From positions 1 to 64,000 of the forward strand of contig NZ_JBAMMY010000185.1 in NCBI RefSeq assembly GCF_051233685.1: a stretch of 64,000 bases of DNA, written 5' to 3'. The stretch comes from RPRI01 sp051233685 (lineage in GTDB: Bacteria > Desulfobacterota > Desulfobacteria > Desulfobacterales > RPRI01). Positions 41,955-50,057 of this stretch are shown here, one piece after another. The position numbers and the translations under genes are program-made. The notes beneath the pieces are model-generated. The model ran no database searches. It was not told where the DNA came from and was given only the letters and a program-made list of their open reading frames with translations. Position 1 is the first letter of the stretch, and every line of letters starts with the position of its first letter.

Positions 41955-42873
41955 TATAACCCATATCAAGCTGCCTTTATGGCAATTGCCTGTTTTTGTT
42001 TTGATACCACTGGCAGTGTTTGCTTTGGCCGTGGTTTTTCTGAAACGCTTTGCATATAACCGCAGTATACCGACGGAAGAACGTGACTGGTCGGTACCGC
42101 CCATTGCAGATGCAATATTCGACTCAGTAATCAATCGCTGGGATGTACGCTGCAAAATTGTTACGATACTAGTATTTAGTTTTGCTATAGCCTCGCTTAA
42201 ACACCTCACACCGGCGCTTGTTGCAATCGGTATTTCATCTCTTGTTATTCTGATCGCAAAGACTTCTTTTGCCAAAGCGCTATTAAGACTTCTGGCGATT
42301 GCCGGTTTTATAAGCATGTTTTTGATAGTAATGCCTTTTTCAGTTCCTGTTCACAGCAATGATACGGTTATTATCTTCGGGAAAATGGATTGGCTTGTTT
42401 TTAACCTAAGGGGTTTGCTGCTTGCCGCCACTATCGCCGCAAAGGCTGTAGCCATCACTTTATTAATGGAGCCTCTTTTATCCACCGCACCCCTGCCTGT
42501 TACCCTGCATGGACTCTCAAAGCTCGGCGTACCTGAAATGGCCGGGCAGATGGTTCTTTTAAGTTACAGGTATTTGCATGTCTTCCGCCATGAAGCCCGG
42601 CGAATGTCTTCGGGTATGCAGGTGCGCGGTTTCAGAAAGCATACAAACATACAGACTTTGCGCGCTGTGGCCAATTTTCTTGGAATGCTTCTTGTGCGAA
42701 GCTTTGAGCGTACTGAGCGGGTTTTCGATGCCATGCGGGCACGCGGATACAAGGGCCGTTTCCCGGAACCTGCCGAACTACACTTAAAAACAAGTGATTT
42801 GCTGATAACAGCACTCTGGCTTTCAGCCGGATCAGCACTGATAATTTTCGACCGGATCATATGTCAGGGATAA
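41947..42873 (+). CDS. nikQ: ECF transporter T-component NikQ (CbiQ family)
   Basis: Energy-coupling membrane protein (308 aa). An N-terminal hydrophobic helix and linker (about 15-55) precede the CbiQ domain with multiple helices. The coupling motifs that contact the ATPase are visible: SSGMQVRGFRK (about 241-251) and DAMRARGYKGRFP (about 281-293). These are the two A-R-G repeats of T-components. It overlaps nikM by 8 bp and ends 7 bp before the ATPase gene. Confidence 0.9.
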   Translation: MPDITHIKLPLWQLPVFVLIPLAVFALAVVFLKRFAYNRSIPTEERDWSVPPIADAIFDSVINRWDVRCKIVTILVFSFAIASLKHLTPALVAIGISSLVILIAKTSFAKALLRLLAIAGFISMFLIVMPFSVPVHSNDTVIIFGKMDWLVFNLRGLLLAATIAAKAVAITLLMEPLLSTAPLPVTLHGLSKLGVPEMAGQMVLLSYRYLHVFRHEARRMSSGMQVRGFRKHTNIQTLRAVANFLGMLLVRSFERTERVFDAMRARGYKGRFPEPAELHLKTSDLLITALWLSAGSALIIFDRIICQG

Positions 42874-42880
42874 AATAAAA

Positions 42881-44689
42881 ATGCACGAACCTCATCAACA
42901 TATCACAAGACCTGTCTATGATACCCCGCTTTTTGGCGCCCGCAGGCTATACTATTGCTATCCCGATAAAACTCTGGCCCTATCCGATATCAACATAGAT
43001 ATAGCAGCAGGTGAAAGAATCGCTCTTGTAGGTCAGAACGGATCAGGCAAAACAACACTGGTTAAGCAGCTATGCGGACTGCTTTCACCAACTTCAGGGG
43101 AAGTTTTCTACAAAGAAAAACCGCTTGAAGGAGAGCATCTTGAAAAAAGCAGGCTTAAAATCGGCATGCTTTTCCAGGACCCCGATGACCAGTTATTCGG
43201 CCATACTCTTTTAGAAGACACGGCTTTCGGTCCCCGCAATCAGGGGCTTTTGCGCCAGGATGCTGATCATGCCGCTCTTGATGCTTTAAAACGGGTAAAC
43301 CTTATAGACATGGCATATAAAGCACCGCATAACTTAAGCTTCGGGCAAAAAAAACGCGCTGCATTAGCCGGTTTGCTTGCCATGCAGCCTGATGTGCTGT
43401 TTCTGGACGAGCCTACAGCTAATCTTGACCCACGCCAGGAGCAGGTATTTCTTGATCTGTTAAAGGATTTTTCCGGCACACTGATTTGCATAAGCCATGA
43501 TCTGATCTTTTTGTATGAACTGTGCAATCGTGCCGTGGTTTTAGATAAAGGCCGCGTACATCACGATTATACCATGAGCGAACTTGTATCCCAAAAGCAG
43601 TCACTGCGGATGCACGGACTTGATTTTTCTTTCCGGCTTGTAATAAGCGACTCAATTCCGGAAAAAACAAATACAACGCTTAAGTCTTCTTCTTTTGAGA
43701 TAATCAACAATAACCAGCTTGTGGCCTTTCGTGATTATCAATACCGTTATCTGGATGGAACGCTTGCACTCAGTAACATTGATTTTACTATTTGCGAAAA
43801 AGAAAAGATTTCAATTGTAGGAGAAAACGGCGCAGGCAAGACAACACTTTTATCCTGCCTTCTGGGTTTGCTTGAAGGAGGCGGAGATTTTTATTTTGCA
43901 GGCAGTCTTGTTAAGCCCGGACAGCGAAAGACCCTGTGGCGGCAAATCGGAATGGTTTTTCAGGACTGCGCCGACCAGCTTTTCTGCCCGAGTGTAAAAG
44001 AAGAAATAGAATTCGGACTGATAGAACTTGGTTGTTCACGCACAGAATCTGAAAAAAGAATAAAAGATGTTCTGGCTCTTGTCCATATGGAAGGTTTTGA
44101 AGAGCGCGTTCCGCTGCATCTGTCCGGAGGAGAACGCAAACGTCTTGCGCTCGCCTGCGTACTTGCAATGAATCCAAAACTTCTCATTTTGGATGAACCT
44201 ACGGCAGGTCTTGACCCGCAGGGAGAAGAGCTGCTGCTTTCAATACTTTCTGATCTTGACACAACCCTTTTGCTTGTAAGTCACGACATCTTTTTTATCA
44301 AAAAACTGACAAAACGCACTATTGTAATGCACAAAGGGCGAATCATAGAAGATATGCCGATAAAAGCTTTTCTGGAGGATGAGCGGCTTGGAAGCTTAAA
44401 CGGATTGTCATACTCGTACCGTGACAAAAGCAGCAGTACTATTCTCAGATTGCAGCATGAACATGAGCATAGGCACATACATAAGCACCTTCACATTCAA
44501 CCCCAGCTTCATGCATATGCGGCGGATTATGATTTGTACGAACATACGCACGACCACAGCCATCACTTCGTACACAGCCATCCCGGAGAAGAAAAAGAAC
44601 ATGATCATACAACGCACCACGACCATGACCACTATCATCCGGAACATGACAAAAAGAAAACAAACAGATTGCTGCAGAAAACGAGATAA
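42881..44689 (+). CDS. nikO: ECF nickel transporter double ATPase NikO with His-rich tail
   Basis: A 602-aa fusion of two ABC ATPase domains. Domain 1 has Walker A GQNGSGKTT at 51-59, a degenerate signature LSFGQKKRAA near 152 and Walker B VLFLDEPTANLDP near 172. Domain 2 has GENGAGKTT near 314, LSGGERKRLA and LLILDEPTAGLDP. About 75 C-terminal residues (from about 525) are a linker and tail with 23 His, such as HEHEHRHIHKHLH and HTHDHSHHFVHSH. This could store or buffer Ni(II). Usual systems have one ATPase gene or separate A and A' subunits. Confidence 0.9.
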   Translation: MHEPHQHITRPVYDTPLFGARRLYYCYPDKTLALSDINIDIAAGERIALVGQNGSGKTTLVKQLCGLLSPTSGEVFYKEKPLEGEHLEKSRLKIGMLFQDPDDQLFGHTLLEDTAFGPRNQGLLRQDADHAALDALKRVNLIDMAYKAPHNLSFGQKKRAALAGLLAMQPDVLFLDEPTANLDPRQEQVFLDLLKDFSGTLICISHDLIFLYELCNRAVVLDKGRVHHDYTMSELVSQKQSLRMHGLDFSFRLVISDSIPEKTNTTLKSSSFEIINNNQLVAFRDYQYRYLDGTLALSNIDFTICEKEKISIVGENGAGKTTLLSCLLGLLEGGGDFYFAGSLVKPGQRKTLWRQIGMVFQDCADQLFCPSVKEEIEFGLIELGCSRTESEKRIKDVLALVHMEGFEERVPLHLSGGERKRLALACVLAMNPKLLILDEPTAGLDPQGEELLLSILSDLDTTLLLVSHDIFFIKKLTKRTIVMHKGRIIEDMPIKAFLEDERLGSLNGLSYSYRDKSSSTILRLQHEHEHRHIHKHLHIQPQLHAYAADYDLYEHTHDHSHHFVHSHPGEEKEHDHTTHHDHDHYHPEHDKKKTNRLLQKTR

Positions 44690-44719
44690 AAGCCGAAAAA
44701 TAATTGTACCGGTTTGTTG

Positions 44720-44881
44720 TTATGTTGTTTGCTGGTCTTCTATTGAAGGTGTTGGGTCTTTTTCGGTTTGATCTGTTTCAAGCGCCTTGGCTTCCAGCTT
44801 GCTCTGCTTTTTATCTTCTTTCTTTTTTTTCTTATCCAACTCTTTCTGACGTTTTTGGAACTGGTAATTTGATCTTGCCAT
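44720..44881 (-). CDS. small conserved basic protein
   Basis: A 53-aa hydrophilic peptide that starts MARSNYQFQKRQKELDKKKK and continues KEDKKQSKLEAKALE, ending in an acidic tail. Short ORFs of this type (MARSNYQFQKRQKEL...) recur in proteobacteria without known function. GGAAAGGAAAC precedes ATG 44881. It converges with nikO. A predicted charged helix, possibly nucleic-acid or ribosome associated, is inference. Confidence 0.7.
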   Translation of the reverse strand: MARSNYQFQKRQKELDKKKKKEDKKQSKLEAKALETDQTEKDPTPSIEDQQTT

Positions 44882-44982
44882 TATGTTTCCTTTCCGGTCG
44901 GTTGCCAGACCAATAAGGTTGCCGATAACAGGGAAAATATTTTTCAGCCTGCATGATTAAGCTTTGATACATAAACGATCAT

Positions 44983-45020
44983 TAAAAAAAAGGCACCCCC
45001 CGTTTCACAGGAGATGCCTT
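44983..45020 (-). terminator. intrinsic terminator downstream of cold-shock gene
   Basis: On the minus strand GGCATCTCC pairs with GGGGGGTGCC across TGTGAAAC, followed by eight T residues. It lies 22 bp after the cold-shock gene stop. Confidence 0.8.
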
Positions 45021-45041
45021 TAATTGCTTTAAAAAAACAGA

Positions 45042-45242
45042 TTAGGCTAAAGTCACATTAGAAGCAGCCGGACCTTTTGGCCCTTGCTCAATTTCAAAAG
45101 TTACATGTGAACCTTCACTGAGAGATTTAAAACCGGTCGCATTAATTGCGCTATGATGCACAAATACATCCGGCCCGTTTTCCTGTTCGATGAAGCCAAA
45201 ACCTTTTTGGTCGTTAAACCACTTTACAGTTCCATTTATCAT
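45042..45242 (-). CDS. cspA: CspA-family cold-shock protein
   Basis: A 66-aa single-strand nucleic-acid-binding protein with both RNA-binding motifs: KGFGFIEQE (RNP1) and DVFVHHSAI (RNP2). It acts as an RNA chaperone in the cytosol. GGAAAGGAGG precedes the start and an intrinsic terminator follows. The 325 bp upstream (45243-45567) hold no gene. They include the presumed 5' leader and an AT-rich stretch in which I can place no firm promoter. Confidence 0.95.
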   Translation of the reverse strand: MINGTVKWFNDQKGFGFIEQENGPDVFVHHSAINATGFKSLSEGSHVTFEIEQGPKGPAASNVTLA

Positions 45243-45567
45243 AATATCATCCTCCTTTCCAAAAATTTCAACGTTACAAACTGAAGGATGATAGCGTTTT
45301 AATAACGGATAATTCCTGCAGCAAGAAACCCTCCCGCCAACTTACGGTGGAATTTAATTGATAATGCACAATAAGCGTGTTTATACATAATAGCAAGCTA
45401 AATATTTATTTTTTTTAAAATATCAATATATATATATTACCGTTCACAAATTTTGTCTGGCCATTTTCATATCTAATGGAAGCCAGTCAAAACATCCTTT
45501 TTCAAATTGGAAATATTCACTATATGAATTTTACACCTTTACTTATTATTCTTATTATTGCAATATA

Positions 45568-45731
45568 ATGGGAATAAATAAGTCGGATTTAGACCTTGTC
45601 AGGACGGGTCAAGCAAAGGAGCCGGGGGCAGTTTAAAGAATGGAGTCATTGAAATTCAGGGTGATTACAGGAATGTGCTTGAAAATGAATTACTCAGCCT
45701 TGGCTATAAAGTCAAACGTGCCGGAGGATAA
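45568..45731 (+). pseudogene. decayed SUI1/YciH-type translation factor
   Basis: The first frame begins MGINKSDLDLV and soon stops. A shift into another frame gives SSKGAGGSLKNGVIEIQGDY, then RNVLENELLSLGYKVKRAGG and a stop. The latter is the conserved C-terminal half of eIF1/SUI1-like YciH proteins. The N-terminal half is missing and the two pieces are in different frames. A further short open stretch after it (to about 45832) has no recognisable family. Confidence 0.6.
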
Positions 45732-45852
45732 CTGGTGAGCAATACTATCTTCACCGATTGGACTGGGAAGAGTCTATTTGAACAATCCTATTGGAAAAAA
45801 GGAAAACCGAAAAGACATAATAGAATTTTAAAATAATATTCAAAGATATGGC

Positions 45853-46353
45853 ATGAATAAAATTGTGGATAAACTGTCGATAGTTACGGATGGAAGTGTG
45901 AATACTTTATCAAAAATCGGATACGGGGCCTACCTCGCTGTTTTTGAACATGAACTTTCGTTGGATTCCTTGAAAGCGCTCGTGAAGGTGAAGCGTTTTG
46001 AGGATACATCTTCTACAAAACTTGAATTGCAAACTGTATTGTGGGCGCTAAGCGATATACAAGTATTGAAAAACCAGGTGACTGTGTATACGGATTCCCG
46101 GAACATCATGAATTTACAGAAACGACGGGCAAGGCTTGAGAAAAACAATTTTTATTCAAAGAACAACAGGCGTCTTAACAATTACGAATTGTATCAGGAT
46201 TTTTACAGAATTACCGATCACTTGAACTGTAAATTTGTAAAAGTACGCGGACATCAGGCATCAATTCAAAAAGATGATATTGACAGGCTATTTACACTTG
46301 TTGACAGAGCATCAAGAAATGCTTTGAGAACAGATAATAATCTAAAAGTTTGA
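45853..46353 (+). CDS. RNase H-like fold protein
   Basis: A 166-aa protein with the RNase H four-acid pattern: Asp in IVTDGSVNTLSKIGYGAYLA, Glu in TKLELQTVLWAL, Asp in VTVYTDSRNIMNLQ, and Asp in LVDRASRNALR. A KVRGHQA segment carries the His of the H-loop. It would cleave RNA in RNA-DNA hybrids, but sequence outside the active site is divergent from RnhA, so the physiological role is unclear. The flanks are gene relics. Confidence 0.8.
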   Translation: MNKIVDKLSIVTDGSVNTLSKIGYGAYLAVFEHELSLDSLKALVKVKRFEDTSSTKLELQTVLWALSDIQVLKNQVTVYTDSRNIMNLQKRRARLEKNNFYSKNNRRLNNYELYQDFYRITDHLNCKFVKVRGHQASIQKDDIDRLFTLVDRASRNALRTDNNLKV

Positions 46354-46428
46354 AAATGTATTTTTATCGTCACCGGATTCAAGCTTAATATAAATTTTAA
46401 AAGATATTATTACCCAACCGGATATGAG

Positions 46429-46935
46429 ATGAACAAAAATATTTTAGCTGCCGGTGATCCATTAAAGATATTTCTTGAATGGTATTCAGATGCTCAGACA
46501 GGCAAGAAAAACCGGTTCCGAAAAAACCGGGTAGTTTCATCCGGCGTCAATCTGTTTAAAAAAATGCTCTCGGCATTCTTTCCATGGTATAACCTTTTCA
46601 GGCCTGATATTGCCACCCTTGCTACAGTTACTTCTGAAAACAGGCCATCTGCCAGGTCAGTTTTATTCAGGGGTCTTGTTGAAGGCGGTTTTTCCTTTTA
46701 TACTGATTATGAAAGCGATAAAGGCAAGGAGCTTGAAGTAAACCCGGCAGCTGTAATGGTTTTTTACTGGCACTTTCCTCCACGCCAGGTCAGAATCGAT
46801 GGAAAGGTCTGCAAACTTTCACGAAAAGCGGCAGAACTAGACTGGAAATCACGAACAAGAGAAAACCAGGCAGCATCCTCAGCAGTCAGACAGAGCAGTA
46901 TAATACGGGGAAGAGAAGAGCTTATTGAAAAGAGG
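46429..46935 (+). pseudogene. pdxH-like pyridoxamine phosphate oxidase, 3' end deleted
   Basis: The N-terminal about 165 residues match the FMN-dependent PNP/PMP oxidase: DPLKIFLEWYSDA, PDIATLATVTSENRPSARSV, FSFYTDYESDKGKELEVNPA and RQVRIDGKVCKLSRKAAEL, then QSSIIRGREELIEKR. The C-terminal catalytic region (normally WGGYR...RLHDR) is absent. The frame instead runs into the middle of an SDR gene, out of frame for about 85 residues to 47199. The enzyme is almost certainly inactive. Confidence 0.75.
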
Positions 46936-47395
46936 AACTATGCTGGCATGCAAGTACGCAATTCCGGAAATGCTGAAGGCCGGTGGCGGATCAATCATCA
47001 ACATGAGTTCAGGAACTTCAATGGCCGGAGATATGCAATACACTGCATATGCCAGCTCAAAAGGAGCTGTAAACACATTGACTCGCTACATTGCCACACA
47101 GTATGGACGACAGGGCATACGCTGCAACGCACTTATTATTGGCCTTGTGAGGACGACAGGCGGAAAGGCTCAGGATCATTTACCTGCACCAATCCTTAAA
47201 ATACTGGAAGATAACCATGCAACAGGCAAACTTGGCAAGCCTGAAGATGTGGCAGAATTTATTCGTTTTCTTTCAGGTGACGACGCAGTTTGGATAACCG
47301 GCCAGCATTTAAATATCGATGGCGGATTCTTTGCTCATTTACCGACAACCGGACCCATTGCTGACTTCATGGCCGGCATAGCAAGCAACAAATAA
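46925..47395 (+). pseudogene. short-chain dehydrogenase, N-terminal half deleted
   Basis: The C-terminal 157 residues of a classical SDR: GTMLACKYAIPEMLKAGGGS, IINMSSGTSMAGDMQ, then the catalytic YAYASSK-type Y-x3-K (TAYASSKGAV), and DAVWITGQHLNIDGGF near the end. The NAD(P)-binding TGxxxGxG and the first 100 or so residues are lost. The junction with the truncated pdxH lies around 46925-46937, so one deletion probably removed both missing parts. Confidence 0.75.
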
Positions 47396-47522
47396 AGGAG
47401 ATAATCAAAATATTACAGCAAACCGGAACAAAGAAATAATCGGAGAAGGTCGGTATAATTATTTTACTTTCACCGGGAAACTCTTACAGTTCCTGCAAAC
47501 AGATAAAGTTTTTATTAAGCTG

Positions 47523-48122
47523 TCAAATATTGATTACCTTATCAGCCAATTGCATTGAAGTTACGATGTCTAACATATTGGTGGTCTCGCCCACCCGCTT
47601 TTTTTCAAGCAGCTTGAAATGATCCAGGCATGTCCCGCAAACAAGAATGGTGATTCCCGATTTTTCAAGTTCTTCCAAAGAGGAAAGATCATTAGAGTCT
47701 TCTACTGTCAGTTTTACTCCGTTGTTTAAGAAAACCAGACGCCAGAGTTCACTTCCGACCTCCTTTAAAGTCTTCAGAAAAGATGTCATAAGTTTTGCCC
47801 CAAGCTCATCATCACCATGACCGATACGATCGGTAGTTACCATAATCATAATTTTTTTATCTTCGCTTTTTCTTATTTCAGGTGCTCTCTTTTGCGTCGC
47901 AGCCTCCCCTTCACGCTTTCCTGAAATACAATAATCTAACCCATCCTGCCTTTCAGATACCTTATAATCCTGCGATTCCAAAAACCGGCGTATATTTTGT
48001 CCGGCTGCTTCATTATCTACAATAACTTCAATTGAATCGGGAGATTCACTATCTATCACAGCCTTTGTTTGTAAAACAGGCGCCGGACATGAAAGGCCAC
48101 GGGCATCCACTTCTTTTTTCAT
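47523..48122 (-). CDS. yedF: selenium-metabolism protein YedF
   Basis: A 199-aa protein. The N-terminal TusA-like domain (about 1-72) has DARGLSCPAPVLQTK with the CPxP-type Cys motif. A second, DsrE-like domain (about 90-199) has IMIMVTTDRIGHGDDELGAK, then LRFLNNGVKL-type and ILVCGTCLDHFKLLEKKRVG. This two-domain form is linked to selenium genes in many anaerobes and is thought to handle selenium for SelD. It follows selD by 23 bp in the same operon. Confidence 0.9.
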   Translation of the reverse strand: MKKEVDARGLSCPAPVLQTKAVIDSESPDSIEVIVDNEAAGQNIRRFLESQDYKVSERQDGLDYCISGKREGEAATQKRAPEIRKSEDKKIMIMVTTDRIGHGDDELGAKLMTSFLKTLKEVGSELWRLVFLNNGVKLTVEDSNDLSSLEELEKSGITILVCGTCLDHFKLLEKKRVGETTNMLDIVTSMQLADKVINI

Positions 48123-48145
48123 TATGCTTCCTCTTTATATTTAAT

Positions 48146-49195
48146 TCATATGATCCTGATTTTTTCGTAAGGCTCTGCCCTTACTTCACCAATAATCTCA
48201 GCCCATAAGATTTCTCTTTCTTTCAACCTGTTAAGAAGATCTTTGGAGCTATTTTCCGCTACACATATCAACAGTCCGCCGGATGTCTGGGGATCAAAAA
48301 GCACATCCTGAATCAGGATATCAACGGATGGTGAAACATCAACCATATACTCACGAAATTTCCGGTTTTTATGCATTCCGGCCGGGATCAATCCCATAGC
48401 AGCATATTCCAATGCTTCTTTTAATATAGGCACACGGTTTGCCTGAATATGGACACCCAGGCCAGAACCTGCAACCATCTCAGCCAAATGACCAAGAAGC
48501 CCGAAACCTGTAACATCCGTGCAGGCATGCACAGGAAAATCTTTCATTACTTCCGCAGCATCACGGTTTAAGGCTGCCATAAGCCTTGTTACGGTTTCAA
48601 TAAGTCTATCGGATGCAAGCCCTCCTTTTATAGCAGTATTTATAATACCTGTGCCAAGCGGTTTTGTGAGAATCAGCCGGTCTCCGACACGCAGGTTCTT
48701 TTTTGTCAGCACCCGTGCCGGATGTATAAATCCTGTAACCGACAAGCCGTACTTTAATTCCTTATCTTCGATACTGTGGCCTCCGATAAGGACAGTATTT
48801 GCTTCTGCCAGCTTATCAACCCCACCCTGGATTATTTGACGCAAAATACCTATATCCATAGACTTGATCGGAAAACCGACCAGATTCATAGCTGTTTTTG
48901 GTGTACCTCCCATGGCATAAACATCACTGAGGGCGTTGGCAGCAGCAATCTGACCGAACCAGTACGGATCATCCACGATAGGTGTAAAAAAGTCCACCGT
49001 CTGGATCAACGCCAGATCATCTGAAACCTTATAAACACCGGCATCATCTGCCCGGTCCAAACCTACTATGACGTTTTCATCGCTGGGAAACACCATGCCG
49101 CATAATGCCCTGTCCAGGTCCCCTGGCGCAAGCTTGGACGCTCAGCCGGCACCTGTCACTGTCTCGGTAAGCCGTAATTTTTTGGTATCTCCCAT
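48146..49195 (-). CDS. selD: selenophosphate synthase SelD, selenocysteine-containing
   Basis: ATP-dependent synthase (349 aa) of selenophosphate for Sec and selenouridine. The CDS must include an in-frame UGA (49142-49144) at residue 18, in the N-terminal catalytic motif TGAGU18ASKLAPGDL, where U or C is the active-site residue. Calling only from ATG 49096 would drop 33 residues including the active site. The rest is canonical: GLDRADDAGVYKVSDDLALI, VDFFTPIVDDPYWFG, ANALSDVYAMGG, TDVTGFGLLGH and DPQTSGGLL. The first ATG 49195 encodes MGDTKKLRLTETVTG. The host must therefore make Sec. Confidence 0.93.
49114..49144 (-). promoter_or_regulatory. candidate SECIS element within selD
   Basis: On the minus strand the UGA (49144-49142) is followed 15 nt later by CCAGGGGACCTGG (49126-49114), a perfect 5-bp stem with a GGA loop. 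An outer GTCC/GGAC pairing is also possible. A G-containing loop about 23 nt after the UGA fits the bacterial SelB-binding layout. Confidence 0.6.
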
Positions 49196-49287
49196 TGAAT
49201 TTGTCCTTATAGTAGTACTTTTATTTCAAAATTTATGCTGCTGAATACTTCCTTTTTATAGGAGCAGATAAATATAAAACCCATAGA

Positions 49288-50031
49288 TCATTCTCCGGCA
49301 AGAAGCGCTGCTCCGAATGCTCCCATCATCTGCGGATCATCGGGAAGTAAAATCCTGCGCCCCAGTTTTTCAGCAAGCACACTAGCCATACACGAATTTT
49401 TTGCAACGCCGCCGGTAAAAACGATTTCTCCCTCCAGAGACACACGATTAATCATGCCGGTTGCCCGGCGTATAACGCTGTTGTGCAAACCCTTTGCAAT
49501 TTCACGCCGGTTGCAGCCTTTGGCTATAAGAGAAACAACTTCGGATTCGGCAAATACCGTACACATGCTTGTAATATTAACATCGTTTGCTGCCAAAAGC
49601 GCTTCCGCACCGAACTCATCAATATCAAAGCCTAATGTTTTAGCCATAATTTCAAGAAATTTTCCGGTACCGGCAGCGCATTTGTCATTCATCTCAAACT
49701 TTTTCACCTTGCCTGTGCCATGCAGCGAAATTGCTTTGCTATCCTGACCTCCGATATCAAGCACCGTTCTGGCATCAGGAAAAACTGCAATAGCGCCTCT
49801 GGCATGAGCTTTAATTTCCGTAATCGTGGGCATGTCAAAGCATGAGCCGATCAGAGCCCGTCCATAGCCGGTTGCCAGAATTCTATCATATGATATTGTT
49901 TTTAACAGGCCCCTTGCCTGTGAAACAGGATCATAACCTGTATCGGTCTTCAGGCTGTATGTGATTTTATCAGCTTCAACAACAACAAGTTCTATTGTAC
50001 GGGAGCCGATATCAATTCCTGCGTACTTCAT
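49288..50031 (-). CDS. single-domain acyl-CoA dehydratase activase (YjiL/HgdC type)
   Basis: A 247-aa ASKHA ATPase that would energise electrons for the adjacent double-cubane reductase. It has GIDIGSRTIELVVVE (phosphate 1), LATGYGRALIG, VLDIGGQDSKAISLH (phosphate 2 region), NDKCAAGTGKFLEIMA with the bridging-cluster Cys, a second Cys in ITSMCTVFAESEVV, and IVFTGGVAKNSCM. The dimer would share one 4Fe-4S cluster. It starts 26 bp after the DCCP gene and is 92 bp before selD. Confidence 0.92.
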   Translation of the reverse strand: MKYAGIDIGSRTIELVVVEADKITYSLKTDTGYDPVSQARGLLKTISYDRILATGYGRALIGSCFDMPTITEIKAHARGAIAVFPDARTVLDIGGQDSKAISLHGTGKVKKFEMNDKCAAGTGKFLEIMAKTLGFDIDEFGAEALLAANDVNITSMCTVFAESEVVSLIAKGCNRREIAKGLHNSVIRRATGMINRVSLEGEIVFTGGVAKNSCMASVLAEKLGRRILLPDDPQMMGAFGAALLAGE

Positions 50032-50057
50032 ATTCTCTATTGTAACACATCATTATT

